This document shows, one piece after another, positions 16,502 to 23,952 of a stretch of DNA of 64,000 bases. Location: the NCBI GenBank assembly GCA_963652495.1, contig CAVJTU010000006.1, positions 1-64,000 of the forward strand, written 5' to 3'. The DNA is from Anthropogastromicrobium sp963652495. GTDB taxonomy: Bacteria; Bacillota; Clostridia; Lachnospirales; Lachnospiraceae. Position 1 is the stretch's first letter, and each line of letters begins with the position of its first letter. The notes beneath the pieces are model-generated. The model was not told the DNA's origin, did no database searches, and was given only the letters and a program-made list of their open reading frames with translations. The position numbers and the translations under genes are program-made.

Positions 16502-17755
16502 TCAGATGCGAATCTGTCCATTTCCAGTGATCACATATTTGTATGCAGTCAGCTCTCGAAGCCCCATCGGACCTCTGGCATGAAGCTTTTGCGTAGAGAT
16601 TCCCATTTCACAGCCAAGACCAAATTCGCCGCCGTCTGTGAAGCGAGTTGAGGCATTGACGTAGACAGCAGCACTGTCAACAAGTGATGTAAAGAGCAGT
16701 GCGGTCTGCTCATTTTGAGTGATAATGGATTCGCTGTGGTGAGTTGAGTGCGCTGCAATGTGGTCGATTGCCTCTGTCACATCGCCCACGATATGTATGG
16801 CAAGAATATAATCTAAAAATTCTGTGTCAAAATCCTGCTCACCGGCAGGAGTGCCAGTGATGATAGACAGTGCCTCCGGATCCAGACGAAGCTGTGCCGG
16901 ATGAGGATGTGAAGGATTACACAGACGCTCCTTTAACATAGGGAGAAATGTTGCTGCAGCATCGCGGTGTACCAGGCAGACTTCGGCAGCATTGCATACA
17001 GACGGACGGCTCATCTTGGCATTTTCCACAATGTTTAGTGCCATCGTAAGATCGGCATCTTTGTCTACGTAGATGTGACAGATTCCGGTACCAGTCTGGA
17101 TGCAAGGTACCAGCGCCTGTTCCACGCAAGCCTTAATCAGTCCTGCACCGCCGCGCGGAATAAGCAAATCCACCAGTCCAACTGCGCGCATCAGCTCCTG
17201 TGCACTGGCACGGCTGGTGTCTTCAATCAAATTAATGGCATGTTCAGTGATGCCGCAGGCATGCAATCCCTTTCGCAGTGCGGTAACGATTGCAAATGCG
17301 CTGTGAAAGGCTTCTTTTCCGCCGCGCAGCACGCAGACGTTGCCGGATTTTAATGCAAGGGCTGCCGCGTCAGATGTAACATTTGGGCGGCTTTCGTAGA
17401 TAATGGCAATCACACCCATCGGAACCGAAACTTTTTTGATGTGCAGACCGTTCGGACGAGTTATTTCAGATAGAACCGTTCCGACTGGGTCAGGCAGCTT
17501 AGCGACAGCACGGATACCATCTGCCATTGCACGGACACGGGATTCGTCAAGACGCAGACGATCCAACATAACATCGGATATGGAATTTCTGGCAGCCTCC
17601 ATATCTTTTTTGTTTTCAGAAAGGATCGCGTCAGTATCTGCGATAAGTGCGTCTGCCATGGCAAGAAGTGCGTTATTTTTTTCTTCACTGCTTAAGATAG
17701 CAAGTGTCGAAACCGCAGATTTTGCTTCTTTTAATATAGTTTGAGTGTCTTTCAT
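16502..17755 (-). CDS. proA: Gamma-glutamyl phosphate reductase
   Basis: Second enzyme of proline synthesis: NADPH-dependent reduction of L-glutamyl 5-phosphate to glutamate 5-semialdehyde, in the cytoplasm. Aldehyde-dehydrogenase fold; the catalytic Cys lies in RPSVCNAAE (around residue 252), and the family segment IYESRPNVTSDAAALALKSGN is present at about 125-145, with RGGKEA after it. 417 aa is the usual length. Its ATG overlaps the stop of proB by 4 nt (17752-17755), so the two are translationally coupled. Confidence 0.97.
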   Translation of the reverse strand: MKDTQTILKEAKSAVSTLAILSSEEKNNALLAMADALIADTDAILSENKKDMEAARNSISDVMLDRLRLDESRVRAMADGIRAVAKLPDPVGTVLSEITRPNGLHIKKVSVPMGVIAIIYESRPNVTSDAAALALKSGNVCVLRGGKEAFHSAFAIVTALRKGLHACGITEHAINLIEDTSRASAQELMRAVGLVDLLIPRGGAGLIKACVEQALVPCIQTGTGICHIYVDKDADLTMALNIVENAKMSRPSVCNAAEVCLVHRDAAATFLPMLKERLCNPSHPHPAQLRLDPEALSIITGTPAGEQDFDTEFLDYILAIHIVGDVTEAIDHIAAHSTHHSESIITQNEQTALLFTSLVDSAAVYVNASTRFTDGGEFGLGCEMGISTQKLHARGPMGLRELTAYKYVITGNGQIRI

Positions 17756-18576
17756 GGTGTTTCCTCCTTTGCCATGGACATGGCGGTTTTGCTGCCTGGA
17801 TTTTTCTGAGTCTTTTGTGCAAGAAAACGTGTTCCAACAGCTTTGCCATCTGCGATGTCATACAGGATAACAGGATCGGCACCGTTTGCGATTACCATGT
17901 CAATGCCGTTTTCTGTTGCAATGCGCGCGGCCTGAATCTTGGTTGTCATGCCGCCTGTGCCAAGGTTGCTTCCGGCACCGGATGTCATGGCTTCGATGTC
18001 CGGGGTAATAGCGGGAACTATGCCGATCAGTGTTGCATTTGGATCCTTGCGGGGATCTGCGGTAAACAGTCCGTCGATATCAGAGAGAAGAATCAACAGA
18101 TCCGCATGAACAGCACTGGCAACAATCGCACTTAAAGTGTCATTGTCACCGATGACAATCTCAGCAGTGGAGATTGTGTCATTCTCATTGATGATCGGAA
18201 TGGCACCAAGCGCAAGTAACCGTTCCATAGTATTTTCTACATTCCGGCGGCGGTCTGCATGCTCAATGTCCTCACTTGTCAGAAGAATCTGTGCAACTGT
18301 GTGGTTATAAGCACCGAACAGCTTGTCGTAGGTATACATGAGTTCACACTGACCGACAGCCGCTGCTGCCTGTTTCGTAGGCATATCGGACGGTCGCTCT
18401 TTTAATGAGAGCTTTCCTGCACCCATGCCTATGGCACCGGACGAAACCATGACAATTTCATGACCTGCATTTTTCAAGTCACTGATTACTTTACAAAGCA
18501 CTTCGGTACGACGTATATTCAGTCGGCCCGTGCGATGTGCAAGGGTAGAAGTGCCGATTTTTATGACAATACGCAT
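17752..18576 (-). CDS. proB: Glutamate 5-kinase, short form without PUA domain
   Basis: First and feedback-controlled enzyme of proline synthesis: ATP plus glutamate to glutamyl 5-phosphate. Amino-acid kinase fold with IKIGTSTL at the N-terminus, SSGAIGMGAGKL, NENDTIS and the loop GTGGMTTKIQAA. It has only ~274 residues and stops after the kinase domain, lacking the C-terminal PUA domain of the ~367-aa E. coli type; such short forms are known. I prefer the start MRIVIKIG at 18576 over the upstream ATG at 18588, because AGAAAGG touches the latter and is about 12 nt from the former. Coupled to proA. Confidence 0.95.
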   Translation of the reverse strand: MRIVIKIGTSTLAHRTGRLNIRRTEVLCKVISDLKNAGHEIVMVSSGAIGMGAGKLSLKERPSDMPTKQAAAAVGQCELMYTYDKLFGAYNHTVAQILLTSEDIEHADRRRNVENTMERLLALGAIPIINENDTISTAEIVIGDNDTLSAIVASAVHADLLILLSDIDGLFTADPRKDPNATLIGIVPAITPDIEAMTSGAGSNLGTGGMTTKIQAARIATENGIDMVIANGADPVILYDIADGKAVGTRFLAQKTQKNPGSKTAMSMAKEETP

Positions 18577-18602
18577 ATAAAGAACCATGCCTTTCTATGT
18601 CT

Positions 18603-18632
18603 GCGACAATCGCAGAACCTATTTTCGTGACG
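18603..18632 (+). repeat. Family B repeat fragment (tail module)
   Basis: GACAATCGCAGAACCTATTT followed by TCGTGACG closely matches the tail of copy 2 (ACAATCGTGGAACCGCTTTCGTGAC at 9897-9923 or so). It lies in the untranslated leader of proB, and the remainder of the repeat is absent. Confidence 0.45.
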
Positions 18633-18719
18633 ATTTAGAACTGCACTTTGATTTTGCTTCGCATGTTTCAGCGTGGAGCAAATAATTCGCTGCGGCATTT
18701 TATATCTTACGTCCGCTTT

Positions 18720-18749
18720 AGTATAGCACAGTTAAAAAGAGTCTGTCAT
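18720..18749 (-). promoter_or_regulatory. Promoter of proB-proA
   Basis: On the minus strand: ATGACA (18749-18744), 18-nt spacer, TATACT (18725-18720). This gives a leader of roughly 130-140 nt to proB, which contains the family B fragment. Confidence 0.6.
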
Positions 18750-18783
18750 TAAAAATTTGCTGTTCAATCAAAAAAAGTTGTGA

Positions 18784-18789
18784 TATAAT
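18784..18789 (+). promoter_or_regulatory. Extended -10 promoter of the formate/nitrite channel gene
   Basis: TGATATAAT, that is TG-N-TATAAT, with TATAAT at 18784-18789 and no good -35 hexamer at the usual distance. It lies 70 nt upstream of the ATG and is divergent from the proBA promoter. Confidence 0.6.
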
Positions 18790-18859
18790 AAGGGAGTTGT
18801 CAGGAAATTGAAAGTGAAAAAACTGGCAGCAATAAAAGAAGACAGGTGGATATTTTACT

Positions 18860-19696
18860 ATGGAAGGCTTTTTATCTGTAAAAGAAGCGACAGAGAGCTA
18901 TGCACAGGGATGCAAAGCAAAAGCAGCGACACCGGTGAGTAAGCTGTTTGGAAAAGCTATGTTAGCCGGAATGATGATTGGAATGGGTGCAGCAGCGAGC
19001 AGTGTGGCAGCACATTCAGTAGCAAATGTAGGATTGGCGAGACTGACAGCTGCAGTTGTATTCCCGGTAGGACTGATGATGGTTATTTTACTGGGAGCAG
19101 AGCTGTTTACAGGCGATTGTCTGATGGCACTCGGCGTGGCAGGAAAGCACATTTCCATTGCAGACTGCATTCGCGTACTGGTGCTTGTGTTTCTTGGAAA
19201 TTTTGCCGGAGCACTAATCTTTACAGCACTGATATATTGCAGTGGTCAGCTGGATTATTCCGCAGGCGGGCTTGGAGCTTATACCATTAAGGTCGCATAC
19301 GGAAAGGCAACGCTGTCATTTGGCAAGGCATTTACCTCTGGTATTCTTTGTAATATTCTGGTATGTGCAGCCGTCTTGATGGCAATCTGTGCAAAGGACA
19401 TCAGTGGTAAGCTTCTGGTATCGTTCTTTGTTATTATGTTGTTTGTTACGGCTGGTTTTGAGCATTGCGTAGCAAATATGTATTACATAACGGCAGGCTT
19501 GTTCTGTAAGATGAATCCGGATTATATAAATAAGGCAATGGAGCTGTACGGCTATACGGAAGCACAATTGGCGCAGTTAAGCTGGGGCAATTTCCTGCTT
19601 AAGAATCTGGTTCCGGTAACACTTGGAAATATTGTCGGTGGAATTTGCTGCATCGGACTTCCGCTGTGGTGTCTGAACCGCACAAAAAATAAATAA
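18860..19696 (+). CDS. Formate/nitrite transporter family channel
   Basis: Pentameric membrane channel of the FNT family (FocA/NirC/FdhC), moving formate, nitrite or a related small anion. Six hydrophobic helices are visible. Family motifs: GAELFTGDCLM (around residue 75), the broken-helix segment SGILCNILVCAAV (around 160) and the central-pore His in AGFEHCVANMYYI (around 195). 278 aa is normal. Closed by a strong terminator. In a fermenting anaerobe formate export or reuptake is likely, but no formate-lyase gene is adjacent to settle the substrate. Confidence 0.94.
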   Translation: MEGFLSVKEATESYAQGCKAKAATPVSKLFGKAMLAGMMIGMGAAASSVAAHSVANVGLARLTAAVVFPVGLMMVILLGAELFTGDCLMALGVAGKHISIADCIRVLVLVFLGNFAGALIFTALIYCSGQLDYSAGGLGAYTIKVAYGKATLSFGKAFTSGILCNILVCAAVLMAICAKDISGKLLVSFFVIMLFVTAGFEHCVANMYYITAGLFCKMNPDYINKAMELYGYTEAQLAQLSWGNFLLKNLVPVTLGNIVGGICCIGLPLWCLNRTKNK

Positions 19697-19705
19697 TGAA
19701 AACAA

Positions 19706-19767
19706 AAAGTCATAGGAGCAGAAAATACACCATATTGTGCTGTATTTTTTGCTCCTATGGCTTTTTA
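19706..19767. terminator. Long bidirectional terminator
   Basis: AAGTCATAGGAGCAGAAAATACA pairs with the reverse-complementary TGTATTTTTTGCTCCTATGGCTT with few mismatches (arms at about 19708-19729 and 19741-19762), followed by TTTTT. It serves the FNT gene and the convergent XRE gene. Confidence 0.9.
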
Positions 19768-19815
19768 TCCATTTTTCCGCAGAAAACCTCGTCCAACGTA
19801 GTCAGGCGGGGTTGT

Positions 19816-20166
19816 TCAAGATGTCTTGCTGGTTGTATACAGCTTTTCAATATCCTGTAAAATGGCAAGCAGGCGTTTTTGTGTGCGTGGTGTCTGTTCT
19901 AAGATCAGGTTATAACATTGATTGATCGTGTTTTCTTCACCAGCTTTTCCAGGGGTGATATACTCAACAAAACGTTCAAGCGGCACATTGAGGGCAACTG
20001 ATACGTTTTCAAGAGTTGTGAGCGTTGCATTTTTTTCACCGCGTTCCAGTTGACCAATATAGGTGGGATGGAGTCCGGAACGTTCAGCAAGGGTGTCACG
20101 GCTTATATGCTTTGAGATGCGGATTGCATAGATGCGTTTTCCTACGGCTTTGGCAATATCAGACAT
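19816..20166 (-). CDS. XRE-family transcriptional regulator (paralogue 1)
   Basis: Small DNA-binding protein: an HTH_3 helix-turn-helix in the first ~70 residues (SRDTLAERSGLHPTYIGQLERGEKNATLTTLENVSVALNV) and a short C-terminal segment, 116 aa in all. The recognition-helix region GLHPTYIGQLERGEKNA is almost identical to that of the next gene upstream on the same strand, so the two arose by duplication and may recognise similar sites. There is AAGGAGAAC upstream of the ATG. The regulated genes are not evident. Confidence 0.88.
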   Translation of the reverse strand: MSDIAKAVGKRIYAIRISKHISRDTLAERSGLHPTYIGQLERGEKNATLTTLENVSVALNVPLERFVEYITPGKAGEENTINQCYNLILEQTPRTQKRLLAILQDIEKLYTTSKTS

Positions 20167-20223
20167 AGTTTGTTCTCCTTATATTCGTGAAATGAATTGA
20201 CTTTTATTGGGGTGTGCAAACGA

Positions 20224-20559
20224 TTAACGATCCAGATTGATGATCTGTTTCAGCAAAGCGTAGATGACTTCATGTGACTGAGATGGGAGTGTGCAGATGA
20301 TATTGCGACAATCAGCCGGAATATTTTTTGCAGTTCCGGTGACAGTAGTGCTGTTGGCAAGCAGATCAGCGAGTGAAAGATCGAGTGCACAGGCAACTTT
20401 TTCAATGGTAGTTAAAGAGGCATTCTTTTCACCGCGTTCCAACTGACCAATGTAAGCAGGATGAAGTCCGCAGTGTTCTGCAAGCTGTTCCATTGTCAGA
20501 TGTTTCGCTTTTCTTGCTTTTCGGATTCGCCTTCCGACAGTTATCGTAATCTCAGACAT
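20224..20559 (-). CDS. XRE-family transcriptional regulator (paralogue 2)
   Basis: 111-aa helix-turn-helix protein: MSEITITVGRRIRKARKAKH, then the HTH with LAEHCGLHPAYIGQLERGEKNASLTTIEKVACALDL, then a C-terminal tail that differs from paralogue 1. The open frame extends to 20778, but the added 73 residues are unlike a protein start; ATG 20559 has GGAAGAG 8 nt before it. It is transcribed toward paralogue 1 with a gap of 57 nt, probably as one unit. Confidence 0.85.
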   Translation of the reverse strand: MSEITITVGRRIRKARKAKHLTMEQLAEHCGLHPAYIGQLERGEKNASLTTIEKVACALDLSLADLLANSTTVTGTAKNIPADCRNIICTLPSQSHEVIYALLKQIINLDR

Positions 20560-20635
20560 GACAGTTTCTCTTCCTTTTCTTCCCTTTTTCATCTTTTCCA
20601 ATATAGTCTTTAAGATATCAGGATGATTGATTCCT

Positions 20636-20706
20636 ATACTATAAATTGCAAAGAATCCGGTAAAGAAACTGACAGTATTATTTGAAATGAAATGGATACT
20701 ATAAAT
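20636..20706 (-). promoter_or_regulatory. Direct repeats ahead of the XRE pair (possible operators)
   Basis: The 11-mer ATACTATAAAT occurs at 20636-20646 and at 20696-20706, exactly 60 bp apart, about six helical turns. Read on the minus strand it contains TATAGT, which could be a -10. The 325-nt gap 20560-20884 otherwise shows only A+T-rich promoter-like sequence for both directions and no gene. Confidence 0.4.
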
Positions 20707-20884
20707 ATAAAACGAACATGGCAGGCAGAAAAAGTAACTTTTTTTCAGAAATGTGGCTTTATCGGAATATGTATACAATAAGAATGCTTTTTTACAAAAA
20801 CTTCTGCAAATTGTAAGAAATCCTTAAAACACATCAAAAGGGAAAGATGCTATCATGGTCAGGAGAAGATAAAGACAGATAAAA

Positions 20885-22399
20885 ATGAATGCATATATAA
20901 GTTGGGCAGACTGGAGGCGAAGGATATTGAAGAGAAAGCAGAGAGAACAACATGAAAAGAAGAGAAGAGGTCTTGGCTTAAAGGCACTTGTTATCGGAAT
21001 GTCAGTTTGCATTGTATTTCTGGGCGGTGTTTTAGTGTGGGCTGTTTTGGGAAGTGTTCATCTGGAATCAGAGAGCGGACACGGTCTTGGTATTGTTGAT
21101 GCTGTTAATACGCTGGAAAAGCAAAAAAAAGCAGTGGCACTTGCGGCAAAGCCATCATCGGCATCCTCGGAAAGCCAGACGCTTACAGCGAGTGAAACAG
21201 ATACGGAGGAAACAACTGGCGTGGGTGAGGAAAAAGTGCAAAGCGCAGACGCAGATGAAAATCAGGAGACATACGAGTTGTATCAGCAGATCAATGAGGC
21301 AACAATGGCAAATGAGGCATCCGGTGTTACAGATGTGACGGCACTTGAGACGGTGACAGCTGATGATGTGCGTGCATGGATTGAAAGTTATGCATATGGT
21401 GAGTGGTCATATTTGGATGGCGCAGAAGTGACGCAGGCAGAAAAGGATGAGATCCTTTCAAGGAGAAATCTGGATGGAATCCCGGATACGATTTCGATTT
21501 CATATGGTGTGATTACACAGAATGCGGCAGTGCGTGCATTTCCAACCTGGAAAAAGGCTTCAAAATCACTTGATGAGAATGCATTTGATTATATCCAGGA
21601 AAGTATGCTGATGACAGGAGAGCCGGTTGCGGTTGTTCATCAGACAGCGGATGGAGTGTGGAGTTTTGTGCAGGCGACAAATTACAGAGGATGGGTTGAG
21701 ACAAGCCGTATCGCATTCTGTACGCTGGATGCGCTGCAAGCATGGCAGACAGCAGACCGTGCAGTGGTAACGGATGCCAGACTTACGCTTTCGGATAACG
21801 TGCTTCGTATGGGAACAACACTTCCGGCAAGCGTGGATGAGGACGGAACACTGACGGTGTCCATTCCGCAGGCAGATGAAAGTGGATTGCTGACAGTAAA
21901 GGAGGTACAGACTTCACAGGAAGGCATTCAGTTTGGGTATCTGGAATTTACAGAGTCAAATATACTGGAACAGGCAAAAAAGCTGATTGGAACGGCCTAT
22001 GGATGGGGTGATTCAAATGGTGATATGGATTGCTCTTCAACAATGAATGCCATATATCGCTGTTTTGGGATAATTCTTCCGAGAAACACGAGTGAGTTAG
22101 CTCAGACAGGAACAAAAGTAGTATCACTGGAAGGTATGACACAGGAAGAAAAGCTTGAGCAGATTCATTCGATGAATCCGGGTACCCTTCTAGTAATGAA
22201 AGGTCATGTTGTGATGTATATCGGACAGGAAGATGGACAGGATATGATCCTGCATAATTTTACAACTTGTCTGGCAGAGGATGGCGTGAGCGCAGAGGAT
22301 GTGTATCAGTGTTGCATTACACCGCTAAATCTAGTAACGGCGGCAGGAATACAGTATCTGGATGTCTATGCGACAGCCGTATGTTTCCAGGAAAAATAG
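20885..22399 (+). CDS. Membrane-anchored SH3/NlpC/P60 cell-wall hydrolase
   Basis: Type II membrane-anchored peptidoglycan endopeptidase. A basic N-terminus (RKQREQHEKKRRG) precedes one transmembrane helix (about residues 34-58), then an acidic/Ser-rich linker, SH3b-like beta domains at about 195-360 (ITQNAAVRAFPTWKK, VEQTADGVWSFVQ-type strands), and C-terminal NlpC/P60 with the nucleophile in GDMDCSSTMN and the His in KGHVVMYIGQ. ATG 20885 has no close Shine-Dalgarno; an in-frame TTG at 20927 has TGGAGGCG 9 nt upstream and gives a protein starting at the basic stretch, so the true start may be 20927. Paralogous in layout to the 11-kb hydrolase but without signal cleavage. Confidence 0.88.
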   Translation: MNAYISWADWRRRILKRKQREQHEKKRRGLGLKALVIGMSVCIVFLGGVLVWAVLGSVHLESESGHGLGIVDAVNTLEKQKKAVALAAKPSSASSESQTLTASETDTEETTGVGEEKVQSADADENQETYELYQQINEATMANEASGVTDVTALETVTADDVRAWIESYAYGEWSYLDGAEVTQAEKDEILSRRNLDGIPDTISISYGVITQNAAVRAFPTWKKASKSLDENAFDYIQESMLMTGEPVAVVHQTADGVWSFVQATNYRGWVETSRIAFCTLDALQAWQTADRAVVTDARLTLSDNVLRMGTTLPASVDEDGTLTVSIPQADESGLLTVKEVQTSQEGIQFGYLEFTESNILEQAKKLIGTAYGWGDSNGDMDCSSTMNAIYRCFGIILPRNTSELAQTGTKVVSLEGMTQEEKLEQIHSMNPGTLLVMKGHVVMYIGQEDGQDMILHNFTTCLAEDGVSAEDVYQCCITPLNLVTAAGIQYLDVYATAVCFQEK

Positions 22400-22442
22400 A
22401 GAAAATAAGAAAGTTACAGGGTAAGAAAAAATACGACGAAAA

Positions 22443-22489
22443 CAAAAGGGACAGCCACATGTTAGTGCGGCTGCCCCTTTTATTTTGTA
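22443..22489. terminator. Bidirectional terminator between wall hydrolase and argH
   Basis: AAAAGGGACAGCC pairs with GGCTGCCCCTTTT around the loop ACATGTTAGTGC; T-rich tails follow on both strands (TTTTATTTTG and TTTTGTTTTC). Confidence 0.88.
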
Positions 22490-22569
22490 TATTAGCGGTT
22501 ATTGATAATGACTTTTTACTGGAAAAATGATGTTGCAGTTCACGCTTCATGCAAATGTGAGGTGACAGA

Positions 22570-23952
22570 TCAGTTTTTTCTCAGATATTCCTCACAGAAT
22601 GCAATTTGTGCTTCCATGGAAGTACGGCTTGGTGCTCCCTTTGTCAGACGCTTCTCTACGCAGGTCTTCATGCTGATGGCTTCATAGATATCTGTGTTAA
22701 ATACCGGGCTGATGGAGCGATAATCCTCAAGAGAGAGCTCGTCAAGGGAGCAGTTCTTATCGATGCACATTAAAACAAGCTGTCCAACAATGCCATGTGC
22801 GTCGCGGAATGCAACGCCATGATTTACCAGATAGTCAGCAGCATCGGTTGCATTGGTGAAGCCGTTTTTGGCGCTGGCTTCCATACGATCCTTGCGGAAG
22901 GTCATAGAAGCGATCATGCCGGTGAACAGACTGATGCAGCCCTTAACGGTATCGAATGCGTCAAATGCCATCTCCTTATCTTCCTGCATGTCTTTGTTGT
23001 AGGCAAGCGGAAGCCCTTTCATAGTGGTTAAAAGAGAGGTGAGTGCGCCATAGACACGTCCTGTCTTTCCACGGATCAGTTCAGCAATATCAGGGTTTTT
23101 CTTCTGTGGCATGATGCTGGAACCGGTGCTGTAGGAATCATCGATGTCGACAAACTGATACTCGTTTGTGTTCCAGGTGATGATCTCCTCACAGAAGCGG
23201 GACAGATGCATCATGATGATTGCCAATGCATCCAGATATTCGATCAGATAATCGCGGTCAGAAACAGAATCCATGCTGTTTACAGTTGCACAGTCGAAGT
23301 CCAGAAGAGAAGCAGTGTACTCGCGGTCAAGCGGATAAGTGGTTCCGGCAAGAGCACCTGCACCGAGCGGACAGATGTTCATACGGCGGCGGATATCAGT
23401 CAGACGGCTGCGGTCGCGGCGAAACATCTCAAAGTAAGCGCCAAAATGATGTGCAAGTGTAATTGGCTGTGCCTTCTGCAGATGAGTGAAGCCAGGCATG
23501 AAGGTATCCAGATTGTCCTTCATCACAGTCAATAGCTCCTCAAGAAGCGTCTTTAACAGGCCATTTGTTTCGTCAAGCTCATCTCTCGTGTAAAGCTTCA
23601 TATCCAGTGCGACCTGATCATTTCTGCTTCGTCCGGTATGAAGTTTTTTTCCGGCATCACCGATACGCTCGATTAAGTGTGCCTCGACAAAGCTGTGAAT
23701 ATCCTCACTGCCGTCGTCAAATGTCAGTGTGCCATTGTCGATATCGGCAAGTATACTCTTTAAGCCGCCAATGATCTGATCGCGCTCATCATTTGTTAAG
23801 ATGCCGGACTTTGCAAGCATAGTTACATGAGCGATGCTGCCGCGAATATCCTGCGCATAGAAACGGCAGTCAAACGGAAGTGATGCATTAAAACGGTTTA
23901 CAAGTTCATTTGTCTCTTTGGTGAAGCGTCCACCCCATAATTTCATAATCAT
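22570..23952 (-). CDS. argH: Argininosuccinate lyase
   Basis: Last step of arginine synthesis: argininosuccinate to arginine plus fumarate. Fumarase/aspartase superfamily; the signature GSSIMPQKKNPD is at 277-288 with the catalytic Ser at 278/279, HTGRSRNDQ at 105-113, and THLQKAQP at 156-163 with the His157 region acting as base. 460 aa, normal. The frame begins MIMKLWGGRF; the third residue Met (23946) is an equally good start. Its start overlaps the end of the upstream yfhO-like gene by 4 nt, which implies cotranscription, an odd pairing since argG is not here. Confidence 0.97.
   Translation of the reverse strand: MIMKLWGGRFTKETNELVNRFNASLPFDCRFYAQDIRGSIAHVTMLAKSGILTNDERDQIIGGLKSILADIDNGTLTFDDGSEDIHSFVEAHLIERIGDAGKKLHTGRSRNDQVALDMKLYTRDELDETNGLLKTLLEELLTVMKDNLDTFMPGFTHLQKAQPITLAHHFGAYFEMFRRDRSRLTDIRRRMNICPLGAGALAGTTYPLDREYTASLLDFDCATVNSMDSVSDRDYLIEYLDALAIIMMHLSRFCEEIITWNTNEYQFVDIDDSYSTGSSIMPQKKNPDIAELIRGKTGRVYGALTSLLTTMKGLPLAYNKDMQEDKEMAFDAFDTVKGCISLFTGMIASMTFRKDRMEASAKNGFTNATDAADYLVNHGVAFRDAHGIVGQLVLMCIDKNCSLDELSLEDYRSISPVFNTDIYEAISMKTCVEKRLTKGAPSRTSMEAQIAFCEEYLRKN

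Noticed and set aside
20560..20778. 73-residue N-terminal extension of XRE paralogue 2
   Set aside because: Composition unlike a protein, no ribosome site at 20778, and a good site precedes the ATG at 20559.
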